NCBI RefSeq assembly: GCF_002573715.1
Contig: NZ_PDHM01000005.1
Coordinates: forward strand, 124,001-188,000
Direction: 5' to 3'
Origin: Paenibacillus sp. EZ-K15
GTDB taxonomy: Bacteria; Bacillota; Bacilli; Paenibacillales; Paenibacillaceae
DNA: 64,000 nucleotides
The translations under genes were made by a program, and so were the position numbers. This document shows positions 53,198 to 62,160 of this stretch, piece after piece. The first letter of the stretch is position 1, and the number at the start of each line of letters is the position of its first letter. The notes under the pieces were generated by a model, which was not told the DNA's origin, did no database searches, and worked only from the letters and a program-made list of their open reading frames with translations.

Positions 53198-53500
53198 GAA
53201 TCATCCTCCTAATCTTCTTGTGTGAGTTAAACATCATTATCCCAGATAATGGCATGGAAATCTAGATGAAAAGTGAGAGGGGAATTGTGAACGTTTCGTA
53301 CCAAATGCTAGTAAAATAGAGGGGAAATTACAATAATTCTAGGTTGTAAAATGAAGCTCTAGAACTGAAAACAGCTCATTAATTTTCAACTGGTCAATTT
53401 AGAAGCGATACGGTGTGCTTTTTGTTATAATTGAGACAAGCTCTCAATTAGGAGTATGTAAAATAAAACCAACTATATATAGCTCAGGAGGAAATCAGAT
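53198..53500 (+). promoter_or_regulatory. divergent intergenic region, extended -10 promoter for the nitroreductase
   Basis: No gene. On the plus strand TGTTATAAT at 53423-53431 is an extended -10 with a weak -35. The S9 peptidase promoter on the minus strand was not clearly seen. Confidence 0.5.
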
Positions 53501-54085
53501 ATGAACGTAAGTGAAGCTATCCGCACGCGCCGCAGCCTTGGCAAGGTCAAGCCTGACGCCGTACCGCAGGAATGGATTGAACAGATCGTAGAAGCAGGAA
53601 CCTGGGCGCCGAACCATAAGCTCACGGAGCCGTGGAAATTCTTTGTCATGCAAGGGGAGGGCCGCGACGTGCTCGGCAACGCACTTGGTGACATTCAGGC
53701 GGCAGGCGGTGATGATACAAGTGAAGAGGCTGTAATTGCAGCACGCGAGTCAGGACGTACGAAGGCATACCGGGCTCCGGTTGTTATCGGTGTCGCGGTT
53801 GAACCGTCCACGGATCCCAAGGTGATTGAACTTGAAGAGTACGGAGCGGTATTTGCCGCCATTCAGAATATGCTTCTGCAAATTCATGAGCTTGGTCTGG
53901 GCGCGGTGTGGAGAACGGGCGAGCCGTGTTTCCATACGCTGATGAATCAAGCGTTTGGATTGAAGCCAGAAGACAAAATGCTGGGTTTCCTGTACATCGG
54001 CTATCCGGATATGGAACCTAAGCAGGGGAAACGTCAACCGGCAGCGAACAAAACGGTATGGCTGAATAGTGCTGCAGACCTGTAG
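53501..54085 (+). CDS. nitroreductase family protein (YdjA-like)
   Basis: FMN-dependent NAD(P)H oxidoreductase of 194 residues. The N-terminal RTRRSLGKVK motif and the TWAPNHKLTEPWKFFV region match the YdjA type, and GAVWRTGEP lies near residue 145. It probably reduces nitro compounds or quinones. AGGAGG precedes the ATG. It is unrelated in sequence detail to the MhqN-like nitroreductase at 13948. Confidence 0.88.
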   Translation: MNVSEAIRTRRSLGKVKPDAVPQEWIEQIVEAGTWAPNHKLTEPWKFFVMQGEGRDVLGNALGDIQAAGGDDTSEEAVIAARESGRTKAYRAPVVIGVAVEPSTDPKVIELEEYGAVFAAIQNMLLQIHELGLGAVWRTGEPCFHTLMNQAFGLKPEDKMLGFLYIGYPDMEPKQGKRQPAANKTVWLNSAADL

Positions 54086-54186
54086 TTGATCTACCCTCAG
54101 CCGCAAAAATCCGGTATAATGAACCCTAAGTTTGTCTAAAGGGTGTTATGGCATCCGGGCGATTGACACTAGGGGAGTGTACATGG

Positions 54187-54558
54187 ATGAAATTTCGGTT
54201 CAAGCAGTGGGATCTGGGGAGCAAGTTTATTTTTATAGCCACCTGTTTAGCGATGGCCTCTTTCTTTTTTAAATGGCTGGATATCGGCGTGGCTGCAGAG
54301 AATGGTTTCTTGCAGGGCGGCGTGTTTTTCATAGTATGTTTCATCTATCCATTTTTGAAAGTGGTTCGCGAGAAGAAGATGAACAAGCTGATTGCCTACG
54401 TTTTTGCGCTGGTCGCTATATTTTTGACCATGATGTACGTATCATCCAAAACCGTAGATTTCTTCGGCCAGACAATAAGAGGAGCGGCGGCAGGGCCGTA
54501 TTTGTTCTTGGTGTCATGCGGACTGCTGAGCTTCGGTATTTTTAGACGCAGGTACTAG
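54187..54558 (+). CDS. small membrane protein of unknown function
   Basis: 123-residue protein with four predicted membrane helices (FIFIATCLAMASFFFKW, GGVFFIVCFIYPFLKVV, LIAYVFALVAIFLTMMYV, GPYLFLVSCGLLSFGIF). Short loops and a basic C-terminus (FRRRY) suggest cytoplasmic ends. No motif identifies a function. The ATG at 54187 has GGGGAG upstream; an earlier ATG in the same frame at 54148 is not preferred. Confidence 0.6.
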   Translation: MKFRFKQWDLGSKFIFIATCLAMASFFFKWLDIGVAAENGFLQGGVFFIVCFIYPFLKVVREKKMNKLIAYVFALVAIFLTMMYVSSKTVDFFGQTIRGAAAGPYLFLVSCGLLSFGIFRRRY

Positions 54559-54598
54559 ACTCGCTGCGCATGCTTTTGTATATGGCTTGATAGGAACG

Positions 54599-54647
54599 AA
54601 GGGCTGAACCCGGAGGCGACATACCTCTGACAGGGACGGCCCTTTTT
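54599..54647 (+). terminator. weak intrinsic terminator after the small membrane protein
   Basis: AAGGGC pairs with GCCCTT with an internal GAGG/CCTC stem and a T5 tail. Confidence 0.5.
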
Positions 54648-54661
54648 CTATTTGAGACGGG

Positions 54662-54853
54662 TCACCACTGGGTGAGAAGGACAAAGCCGCTGATCGACAC
54701 CGCGTAAATGATTAACAGCACCACGGCGTACTTTTTGGCACGGATGTTCAAGTTGAAGACGGCGGAGAGTCCGTTGTTGATTATATTTCCGATGAATAGA
54801 ATGAGTATGAGGGCGAGTGAAGTGATCGCAACGATGAGCGTAGCGGTTTCCAT
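54662..54853 (-). CDS. small two-helix membrane protein
   Basis: 63-residue protein with two predicted membrane helices (TLIVAITSLALILILFIG and YAVVLLIIYAVSISGFVLL) and a short basic cytoplasmic loop (NIRAKKY). AGGAGGA lies 11 bases before the ATG. No similarity is recognised. It is convergent with the small membrane protein gene upstream. Confidence 0.6.
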   Translation of the reverse strand: METATLIVAITSLALILILFIGNIINNGLSAVFNLNIRAKKYAVVLLIIYAVSISGFVLLTQW

Positions 54854-54979
54854 GGGTTCGTGAATCCTCCTGTTTTAGCTGCTAATGGCGTATAAGATAT
54901 ATTCCATTGTAACGGACGAAGTTTAAACCCCGGTTAAATGTAGTTAAAAAATGAAGGCAACCTGGCAAGTGGTGTAACG

Positions 54980-55009
54980 TTGAGCGGGATACTGGGATTT
55001 TGATATACT
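54980..55009 (+). promoter_or_regulatory. sigma-A-type promoter for the aldo/keto reductase
   Basis: TTGAGC, 18 bases and TATACT, about 50 bases before the start codon. Confidence 0.6.
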
Positions 55010-55061
55010 AGAGAAAGCGGCTTTACAACTGCTGCATTACATCAACAGGAGGGATTTCAGA

Positions 55062-55892
55062 ATGGCCAATCAAACTTTTACCGATGGACCTACTTTAAAT
55101 GATGGCGTAAAAATGCCGTGGCTGGGCCTTGGCGTATGGAAGACCAAAGAAGGCGAAGAGGTTATTCAGTCCGTAAAATCAGCAATCGCTGCAGGGTACC
55201 GCAGCATCGATACAGCTGCCATCTACGGCAATGAAGAGGGCGTAGGGCAAGCCATTCGCGAATCCGGAGTTTCGCGGGACGAGCTGTTCATCACCACCAA
55301 GGTGTGGAACGATGACCAGGGGTATGAGAAGACGCTGCAAGCTTTTGAGACGAGCCGCAAGAAGCTCGGGCTGGATATTGTTGATTTGTATCTCGTGCAC
55401 TGGCCGGGAAAAGATAAATACCTCGATACGTGGAAAGCATTGATTCATCTGCAAAAAGAAGGACTCGTGCGTTCCATCGGGGTCAGTAACTTCCAGATCC
55501 GCCACCTGCAGCATATCATCGAGGAAACGGGTGTCGTACCGGTTGTCGACCAAGTCGAATTGCATCCGCTGCTCTCTCAGAAGGAGCTGCTAGGGTATGC
55601 ACGCGAGAATAATATCGTCCTGGAGGCGTGGAGTCCGTTGATGCAGGGAAATCTTGATCAACCAGTGCTCTCGCAGATCGCGGAGAAATACGGAAAAACC
55701 ACGGCGCAAGTCATTCTGCGTTGGGATATTCAGAACGGTGTCATCGTCATTCCGAAATCGATTAAAGAGCATCGCATTCGCGAAAATGCAGGCATTTTCG
55801 ATTTCGAGCTTTCGGCGGAGGATATGGCAGCCATTGACGGCTTGAACCAAAACAAACGTTTTGGCTCCAATCCGGATGAATTCCTGTTCTAA
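55062..55892 (+). CDS. aldo/keto reductase
   Basis: NADPH-dependent carbonyl reductase of 276 residues with the TIM-barrel AKR fold. The catalytic Tyr and Asp lie in the region GYRSIDTAAIYGNEEGVG, the family signature is GLVRSIGVSNFQIRHL, and the C-terminal IVIPKSIKEHRIREN motif is present. It resembles Bacillus YvgN-type and 2,5-diketogluconate reductase-type enzymes, which reduce methylglyoxal and other aldehydes. AGGAGG precedes the ATG. Confidence 0.92.
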   Translation: MANQTFTDGPTLNDGVKMPWLGLGVWKTKEGEEVIQSVKSAIAAGYRSIDTAAIYGNEEGVGQAIRESGVSRDELFITTKVWNDDQGYEKTLQAFETSRKKLGLDIVDLYLVHWPGKDKYLDTWKALIHLQKEGLVRSIGVSNFQIRHLQHIIEETGVVPVVDQVELHPLLSQKELLGYARENNIVLEAWSPLMQGNLDQPVLSQIAEKYGKTTAQVILRWDIQNGVIVIPKSIKEHRIRENAGIFDFELSAEDMAAIDGLNQNKRFGSNPDEFLF

Positions 55893-55908
55893 ATTTCGCT
55901 TCTATATA

Positions 55909-55956
55909 AAAAGAGCGAGCACAACCCGGAATGAGGGAAGTGCCCGCTCTTTTTTA
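55909..55956 (+). terminator. intrinsic terminator of the aldo/keto reductase gene
   Basis: AAGAGCGAGCAC pairs with GTGCCCGCTCTT and runs into T6. Confidence 0.85.
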
Positions 55957-55988
55957 CGTTATTTATTAGGATGGAGGGCCTCTTGCAG

Positions 55989-56570
55989 TTATCGTTCTTC
56001 GAGCCCATCCACAGGAAACAAAGGTTCACCAATCGTACCGAGCTTTCCCTGTACCAGGTCTTCGTGCAATCTTTTCAGCCAATTCAGGTCGGTCTTGGCA
56101 TGTTCATACATCCCGATCATCAGGTGCTGGGTGCTGCGGGGGACGATATGTTGGTGTTCCACGTATAATTGATATGCCTGGTTCACCCGATGCTCTGCTT
56201 CTCGGATACGGGACTGCAAGATCGGGGCCAGAACGGCCGGTTCCGCGTGTCGCGAGAACGGCAGCGCAATATAGAGCGGGTGGTGCACGGGCTCGATGTC
56301 CCTGAATTTTTTGAGCAGCAGCTGCTCAAAAAGCTTGCGTCCGGCATCCGTGATCCGGTAGATGGTTTTGTCCGGGCGGCTATCGCTCTGTATGGTTTCC
56401 ACTGCTTCGATATATCCGTCCTCGGCAAGCCGGTCTACCGCGTAATAGAGAGAGCCCATCTGAAGCTTCGTATACTGATCCATGCCGCGATCCTTCATCT
56501 TGATCCGGATCTCGTACGGATGATGGTCTCCTTCCAGCAGCAAGCCCAGGATGGCCAGCTTCATCGACAT
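55989..56570 (-). CDS. PadR-family transcriptional regulator
   Basis: Winged-helix repressor of 193 residues. The N-terminal domain MKLAILGLLLEGDHHPYEI and the MGSLYYAVDRLAEDGYIE region define PadR; a C-terminal helical domain (about 90-190) mediates dimerisation. It starts four bases after the stop of the MFS transporter gene, so the two form one operon, and it probably represses that operon in response to the exported drug. The 20-bp palindrome at 58116-58135 is a likely operator. Confidence 0.88.
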   Translation of the reverse strand: MSMKLAILGLLLEGDHHPYEIRIKMKDRGMDQYTKLQMGSLYYAVDRLAEDGYIEAVETIQSDSRPDKTIYRITDAGRKLFEQLLLKKFRDIEPVHHPLYIALPFSRHAEPAVLAPILQSRIREAEHRVNQAYQLYVEHQHIVPRSTQHLMIGMYEHAKTDLNWLKRLHEDLVQGKLGTIGEPLFPVDGLEER

Positions 56571-56574
56571 GCCA

Positions 56575-58077
56575 TTAGGCTCCCTTAGCCTTGGCAGGCA
56601 CGGTCACCCGCTCGTTGCCCATCATGAGCACGAACACGAGAGCCAACACCGCCGGCACAAGCGCCCACAAGAACGTATTCGCAATGGAATCCGCCAAGGA
56701 AGTCGTAATCTGTTCACGCACGTTCGGCGGAAGCTGCCCCATCACTTCAGGTGAAAGGACGGCATCCGCATTTAACTCGGCACCGGCCGGCGCGTTTCCT
56801 CCGGCTTCAGCAAGTCGGCTGTTCAGGCCGTTGCGCTGGATGATCCCGAAGATCGTAATCCCCACCGTCATGCCGAAGGAGCGAAGGAAGGAGTTCGTCG
56901 ATGTTGCCGCGCCACGCTGTCTGGCATCAAAGTTATGGATGGAGGCCATGCTGAGCGTGGAGAACGAGAACCCGACGCCAAATCCGGTCAGGACCATGAA
57001 GATTGTCAACAGGTAGCGCGGCGTATCCGGGCTTATCGTGCTCAGGCAGAAAATGCCTGTGATAAAGCACAAGACGGACAGAATCATGATGTTTCTAAAC
57101 GAAGTCCTGGTCGTCAGCATACCGCCGCCTTGGCTGCCGAATACGCTGCCGAGCATCATCGGCATCAGAATGAGGCCCGAATTGGTTGCTGATCCACCGT
57201 ACACTCCGCTAACAAAGATCGGGATGTAGATGGTTGCCACGATAAAGGTTGCTCCATAGAACAAGGCAACGATATTGCTCGAAGCAAACAGGCGTTTACG
57301 AAACATTTGGAACGAAATAATGGGTTCGGCTGCCCGGGTCTCTGCGAACAGAAACGCAATAAACAGAGCAATGAATCCCCCGAACAAACCCAGAATTTGC
57401 GGTGAGTCCCATGCATAGGTTTGCCCGCCCAGTTCCAGACCGAACATCAGGCAGATGATTGCCCCTACAAGCGTTGCAGCTCCCGTCCAGTCAATCTTTT
57501 GCTTGGCATGGGAACGGGTCTCCTTATAGGAAGTCATGATGAAAATAAAGGATACGATCCCGATTGGAACGTTGACATAGAATATCCATTCCCAGCCGAC
57601 GCTATCGGTAATAAAAGCACCCAGCAGCGGTCCCATAATGCTGGAGGTACCGAATACGGCACCGAGCAAACCCGTCATTTTACCGCGCTTCTCCGGCGGG
57701 AACAGGTCAAACACGATGGTAAACGCAATCGGCATTAGAGCACCGCCGCCGATTCCTTGAATCGCCCGGTAAATAATAAGCTCTGTCATGTTGTTGGCCA
57801 TCCCGCAGAGGGCGGAACCGACCAGGAAGACAACCAGCCCGAATATAAAGAACCGTTTCCGCCCGTACATATCGGACAGCTTGCCGAAGATCGGTGTGCC
57901 GGCCATAACGGCAACCATGTAGATCGAGGTTACCCAGACGACTTGGTCGAAGCCCTGAAGATCGCGGATAATCGTCGATAAAGCCGTGGCTACAATCGTG
58001 TTATCGATGGCGGCCATGAAGATGCCGAGCAGCAGACCGGCCACGACCAATTTGATGTTGCTTTGTTGTGCATTCAT
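56575..58077 (-). CDS. DHA2-family MFS multidrug transporter
   Basis: Proton-driven drug exporter of 500 residues with 14 predicted helices (EmrB/QacA type). Family motifs include GVLLGIF-like helix 1 (LLLGIFMAAIDNTIVATAL), GKLSDMYGRKR (motif A) and GGGALMPIAFTIVFD-like motif. It is co-transcribed with the downstream PadR regulator. The substrate cannot be told from the sequence. The upstream region holds two palindromes, probable PadR or TetR-type operators. Confidence 0.9.
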   Translation of the reverse strand: MNAQQSNIKLVVAGLLLGIFMAAIDNTIVATALSTIIRDLQGFDQVVWVTSIYMVAVMAGTPIFGKLSDMYGRKRFFIFGLVVFLVGSALCGMANNMTELIIYRAIQGIGGGALMPIAFTIVFDLFPPEKRGKMTGLLGAVFGTSSIMGPLLGAFITDSVGWEWIFYVNVPIGIVSFIFIMTSYKETRSHAKQKIDWTGAATLVGAIICLMFGLELGGQTYAWDSPQILGLFGGFIALFIAFLFAETRAAEPIISFQMFRKRLFASSNIVALFYGATFIVATIYIPIFVSGVYGGSATNSGLILMPMMLGSVFGSQGGGMLTTRTSFRNIMILSVLCFITGIFCLSTISPDTPRYLLTIFMVLTGFGVGFSFSTLSMASIHNFDARQRGAATSTNSFLRSFGMTVGITIFGIIQRNGLNSRLAEAGGNAPAGAELNADAVLSPEVMGQLPPNVREQITTSLADSIANTFLWALVPAVLALVFVLMMGNERVTVPAKAKGA

Positions 58078-58106
58078 GTTAAGAATACTCCTTTTCCATA
58101 TTCAAC

Positions 58107-58135
58107 TATGTACATATTATTCAAATTTGAATAAT
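58107..58135 (-). promoter_or_regulatory. adjacent palindromes upstream of the MFS-PadR operon, probable operator
   Basis: ATTATTCAAATTTGAATAAT (58116-58135) is a perfect 20-bp palindrome; TATGTACATA (58107-58116) is a perfect 10-bp palindrome abutting it. Position 30-60 bases before the MFS start fits an autoregulatory PadR site. Confidence 0.55.
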
Positions 58136-58211
58136 TCGGTGGTTATATTGTAGCCGGATTAACAGATGTTGGCAAGATGTTTAATGGCACTGCCTGTCTC
58201 TACATTCTGGG

Positions 58212-58258
58212 CAAGAAAAAACAAGGCCAACCCAAAGCTTACGGGATGACCTTGCAAT
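58212..58258 (-). terminator. intrinsic terminator of the glyoxalase-fold gene
   Basis: On the minus strand CAAGG...CCC pairs with GGG...CCTTG with inner mismatches and leads into a T6 run. Confidence 0.7.
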
Positions 58259-58323
58259 AATAAGGAATCGGCTGCAAGGATGCCTTCGCGTCAAGGCGCA
58301 CTGTTAGCTGTTGCCAGTTAAGC

Positions 58324-58731
58324 CTAACAGTTCATCTGCGGCGATTTGGGATCCAACTGCATAAATTCGATGCGGTTGCCGTCCGGGTCCCTGGCCCAGC
58401 ACTGCCAGTTGAAGTCTTTTCCTTGGACCGGTTCAATATCGAGCTTCACGCCCTGATTGCGGAGATGCTCCGCGATGCGCTCGATATGTTCCACCTCGAG
58501 GCAGAGATGGGAGAATCCGACGGGCCGCTCTACTTGCTCTGGTTTCTGTTGCCCACCGTAAAACAATTCGATAAACTGTCCCTCACGCACCTTAATGTAC
58601 TCGATCCAGGGTTCACCTTGATCGTTAGGAATATCAAAAGCACGGGTGAAACCAAGAATATCACAGTAAAAATGCAGAGACTTCTCCATATCGGCGACAT
58701 CGAACGCCAGATGGGCGATTCCTTTAATCAT
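58324..58731 (-). CDS. glyoxalase/VOC superfamily protein
   Basis: 135-residue protein with paired beta-alpha-beta-beta-beta modules of the vicinal oxygen chelate fold. The N-terminal GIAHLAFDVADMEKSLHFY motif and the metal ligands in FIELFYGG and NRIEFMQL are present. It could be a lactoylglutathione lyase-like or dioxygenase-type enzyme; the substrate is unknown. GGAGG precedes the ATG. Confidence 0.85.
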   Translation of the reverse strand: MIKGIAHLAFDVADMEKSLHFYCDILGFTRAFDIPNDQGEPWIEYIKVREGQFIELFYGGQQKPEQVERPVGFSHLCLEVEHIERIAEHLRNQGVKLDIEPVQGKDFNWQCWARDPDGNRIEFMQLDPKSPQMNC

Positions 58732-58859
58732 GACGGCATTCCTCCTTGGTATGTATCAAAGCTTAAGGATCAGGCGAGTTCATAAATCTATTGTAGCCTA
58801 TTCTGTATACGCTTCCATATATATTCGCAGCAAAATTGGAGAAATAAAACAATGGAGAG

Positions 58860-58911
58860 AAAAAGGACCGACCTGTTACGTTCGGTGAAGAACGATAAGG
58901 GTCGGTCCTTA
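58860..58911. terminator. bidirectional terminator after the helicase gene
   Basis: AAGGACCGACC pairs perfectly with GGTCGGTCCTT, with an inner CGTTC/GAACG stem. A pyrimidine tail follows on the minus strand, serving the helicase; the plus-strand tail is shorter. Confidence 0.8.
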
Positions 58912-59003
58912 TTTGTATATTGGATAGCAGCTTACAAACACATGGATTAATGATTGCAAAATGATCGATGTAATTGTTTTCGGTGATTCCAGGAACTAGG
59001 TCC

Positions 59004-61466
59004 CTAGCGCCTATGATGCACCGGAACTTCTTTACGCCCCTGTTTCATAGGCGACTGGCATAAAGGACAGGCCTTGCTCTCCCGATCCCGTGCGCCGGCG
59101 GCGATTCTCGCGTTGACTCGCTGCCAGCCTTTGCAATTGGCGCTGGTGCACAGCCACACATCGACGATCTCCGTCGCAGCGGGTGCAGTCTGATGCTGTA
59201 AGCTGGGAGCGGAGCCTGATCCTGAACCGATGCGTTGGCTCCTCTGGCTGGCAGTGCTTACCGTTGCCCGCCCAGCAGGTGAAGGCAAGGATGAGCGCTT
59301 GGCTGAGGTTGAGGTCTCTATGCGGACCGTACGCTTTGCCGTAAACGTCGAGCGCGGCGTTGACCCGCCGCCCTTGCTTGGTATGCTGTTGCCTTGCTTG
59401 CTCTGCTCGTCCGTGACGAACACATCGCGGAAGAAGCGGGAAACCTCCGCTTTTCGCCCCCGATAAAAGCCAGGCGAACTGACAATCAATTCATCCCGAG
59501 CCCTCGTGATAGCGACATAAGCCAATCTGCGCTCCTCTTCCAGTGCATCCAGCGCCTTATCCTCTTTGTCCGACAGCGGACGCTGATCGTCCCTGCGCTC
59601 GGCGTCCAAAGCGGACGTATGCGGCAGAATGCCCTCGCTTGCCCCGATCAGGCATACCGAGGGAAACTCCAGCCCTTTGGATTTATGGATCGTCATTAAG
59701 CGGACAGCATCGGCATGTTCGTCCCGTTTCATGGCCGCCATTTCCTTATGAATGATGATCAGCCGATCGACAAATTCAACGAACTCAGCGATATCGCCAA
59801 AGCGCTTTGCTGAAGCCTCCAACTCATCCAGACCTTCCTGTATGAATTCCTTATGGAGGGTGATTTCCTGGCGCTCGTCTGCCTCCAGAAACTTGTCATA
59901 GAATTGGCGCCTCATTTCCTGTACCGCCTGAAGGGGCTCCATCGCCTTTAGTCCCTTAATGAGCTTTGTGCGATCTCTAATATTCTCGATCTGAAAATCC
60001 TTCAGGCCGGGAAAGGATAGAAGATGCGATAGAGGCCCCTTCTTGGGACGCGGAGCATCCTGCTGCCGGATGAAAGCCATGCCTTTGTCCCGGTTCATGT
60101 ACAGCGTATGGAGCATGCCCTCCATTGCCGTGAAATTGCGCCGGTCCAGCGACAGTCGCAGATGGTCCATGAGCGGTTTGACAATCCACTGCTCGTAGAA
60201 CAGATCTCCATTCTCGTAATGAATGAACGGAATCTCCCGCATCACGAGCTGTTCAAAGATAGCCCGGCTGTTGTTCGCGGTCCGGTACAGAATCGCATGA
60301 TCGCGGTACTGCTTTCCATGCTCCCGGACCTGTCCGGTAATATGGGTCAGCAATTGCTCCGCTTCTTGGTCGGGATCGCCTGGACGAAGATACAGCGGCA
60401 CGCTGCTGCTCTTGCGGGTAGAGCGCAGCTGTTTGGGACGGCGGCGTTCATTGACACGGATAATTTCATTCCCCAGCCCGACAATCGAGGAGAGGGAGCG
60501 GTAATTGATATCCAGCGTCACCACCTTGGCCCCGGGAAACGTCTGGTCGAATTCCAGAATGAATTCGTTGCGTGCCCCGTTGAAGCCATATATGGTCTGG
60601 TCATCGTCACCGACAACCATCAGGTTGCGATGCGGGGCGACAATCTTCTTCAGCAGCTCGTAGGGCAGCAGCCCCGTATCTTGAAACTCGTCGACCATCA
60701 CATAACGGTACCGCCTTTGAAGGGAGGCCAGCAATCCGGGATCCTGAGACAGCAGACGGTAGGACATGACCAGAATATCATCGAAATCCATCTGGCCGTG
60801 GTCTTCCTTCCACGCTTCATAACGGGCGAAAATTTGCCTTTGCTCGACTTCCGCAGGTGTTTTGACAGGCAGCTCGTCAAGTCCGGTCAAACTCATTCGA
60901 TGGGCAGACCATAGCGATAGCAGCGTCTCGGCTTCGTAGCTATCCTGCAAGCCCATTTCCCGCAGGATACGCTTCATAATAAATTGCTGATGCCTGGAGT
61001 TGCTCAGGATTTCCTGCCTGTAGCCGCGAGTTCGCAGCAAGTACAAGAAGAAGGAATGGAAGGTTCTTGCCGTTACTTTGGCGGTTTCGCTAGCCCGTAA
61101 GCCGGGAAGCGCCATGATGCGTTCCTTCATCTCAGCTGCCGCCTTGGAGGAGAAGGTGACAAGCAGGATGGAAGACGGATCGATCTTCTTGGCCGCAATG
61201 AGGTAGCCTGTCCGGCTGACCAGCACGGAGGTCTTGCCGGAGCCCGCGCCGGCAAGCGTAAGCAGCGGTCCTTGCGTATGTCGTACGGCCTGGATTTGGG
61301 CGCGGTTCAGCAGCAGCCCCTGGGATTCCAAGCCGCGAAAAAAAGCCGCATCCGGCGCGTCATCGCTGATCAGGTCCTGGCTGTTCTCAAAGGAAGCCAG
61401 CTTGGCAAACGGAATATCCTGACGCTCTCCGCCGTACGGGCGTTTATAGAAGGGTATGGATGTCAT
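59004..61466 (-). CDS. UvrD/Rep-family DNA helicase with C-terminal YdjO-like zinc ribbon
   Basis: Superfamily 1A ATP-dependent 3'-5' DNA helicase of 820 residues. Motifs in order: Q-motif LLLNRAQIQAV, Walker A GAGSGKTSVL, Walker B VDEFQDTG, motif III VGDDDQTIYGFNGA, motif V TIHKSKGLEFP and motif VI AYVAITRARDELIV. The C-terminal 150 residues are Ser/Thr/Arg-rich and then carry a zinc ribbon (WLCTSANCKGWQR, about 771-783, and CPLCQSPM, about 800-807) nearly identical in pattern to the YdjO protein at 24779. This tail distinguishes it from PcrA and standard UvrD. The start at 61466 follows GGTGA; TTG or GTG codons just upstream are also open. Promoter not identified. Confidence 0.9.
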   Translation of the reverse strand: MTSIPFYKRPYGGERQDIPFAKLASFENSQDLISDDAPDAAFFRGLESQGLLLNRAQIQAVRHTQGPLLTLAGAGSGKTSVLVSRTGYLIAAKKIDPSSILLVTFSSKAAAEMKERIMALPGLRASETAKVTARTFHSFFLYLLRTRGYRQEILSNSRHQQFIMKRILREMGLQDSYEAETLLSLWSAHRMSLTGLDELPVKTPAEVEQRQIFARYEAWKEDHGQMDFDDILVMSYRLLSQDPGLLASLQRRYRYVMVDEFQDTGLLPYELLKKIVAPHRNLMVVGDDDQTIYGFNGARNEFILEFDQTFPGAKVVTLDINYRSLSSIVGLGNEIIRVNERRRPKQLRSTRKSSSVPLYLRPGDPDQEAEQLLTHITGQVREHGKQYRDHAILYRTANNSRAIFEQLVMREIPFIHYENGDLFYEQWIVKPLMDHLRLSLDRRNFTAMEGMLHTLYMNRDKGMAFIRQQDAPRPKKGPLSHLLSFPGLKDFQIENIRDRTKLIKGLKAMEPLQAVQEMRRQFYDKFLEADERQEITLHKEFIQEGLDELEASAKRFGDIAEFVEFVDRLIIIHKEMAAMKRDEHADAVRLMTIHKSKGLEFPSVCLIGASEGILPHTSALDAERRDDQRPLSDKEDKALDALEEERRLAYVAITRARDELIVSSPGFYRGRKAEVSRFFRDVFVTDEQSKQGNSIPSKGGGSTPRSTFTAKRTVRIETSTSAKRSSLPSPAGRATVSTASQRSQRIGSGSGSAPSLQHQTAPAATEIVDVWLCTSANCKGWQRVNARIAAGARDRESKACPLCQSPMKQGRKEVPVHHRR

Positions 61467-61755
61467 GAAATTCACCAATCATTTCGTATTTCGATTATCG
61501 TCCTACCAGTTTACCGGATTCTCGGAGGTCTGGCAAAGCGCAGGATATGGATAAGAACCATGGGATGCGAATACTTATGAAGGCATGATATGAATTTCAG
61601 AGGCACACGCCAGATTTGCACTGATTTGCTCCGACTCGTGTAGCCTGCCAGATCCGCGGATACGAACCAACTTCACATCCGGGGGTAGCGTTATATTCTA
61701 TAGGAATATTTTTAGAAGAGTGAAGAAGAAGAGACCATGTTCAAGGAGGAATCCC

Positions 61756-61950
61756 ATGCTGGTTGTTATTGCTATTCTGCAGCTTATTATGATCGGCATT
61801 TTGCTGAACATCAACGGCAAGCTGAAGCCGCGAGACTATATTGCTGAGGCGATGGAGAAGGATCGTCAAATACGGGAGGAGCGGGAGAGGAAGCGGCAAA
61901 TGGAGCCATGGTCACATGAGACAGGCACTAGCAGCACGGATCATTCATGA
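61756..61950 (+). CDS. small single-pass membrane protein
   Basis: 64-residue protein. The N-terminus is a membrane helix (VVIAILQLIMIGILL), followed by a highly charged helical region (KDRQIREERERKRQ) and a short Ser/Thr tail. AAGGAGG lies six bases before the ATG at 61756, which is preferred over the longer open frame upstream. Function is unknown. Confidence 0.65.
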   Translation: MLVVIAILQLIMIGILLNINGKLKPRDYIAEAMEKDRQIREERERKRQMEPWSHETGTSSTDHS

Positions 61951-61977
61951 CCTGAATCATTTATATGGATAACAAAA

Positions 61978-62009
61978 ATCCCGGGCTCGAAATGAGGGGA
62001 GTCCGGGAT
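61978..62009 (+). terminator. hairpin after the small membrane protein, weak terminator
   Basis: ATCCCGG pairs with CCGGGAT around an 18-base loop; there is no good T run. Confidence 0.4.
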
Positions 62010-62160
62010 ATCTATTGCCTCTATGTGATATTGTACATGGTGCGTACTGTTCCCTGTGGTGCACGGGGTGTAGTCCAGGATAGGCTTGGATGGCTGTGGG
62101 CTGTTGACCATCATTCATGTCAGTAAGCCTGTTGTACTATATGCATTCGCCAAAAGACCA

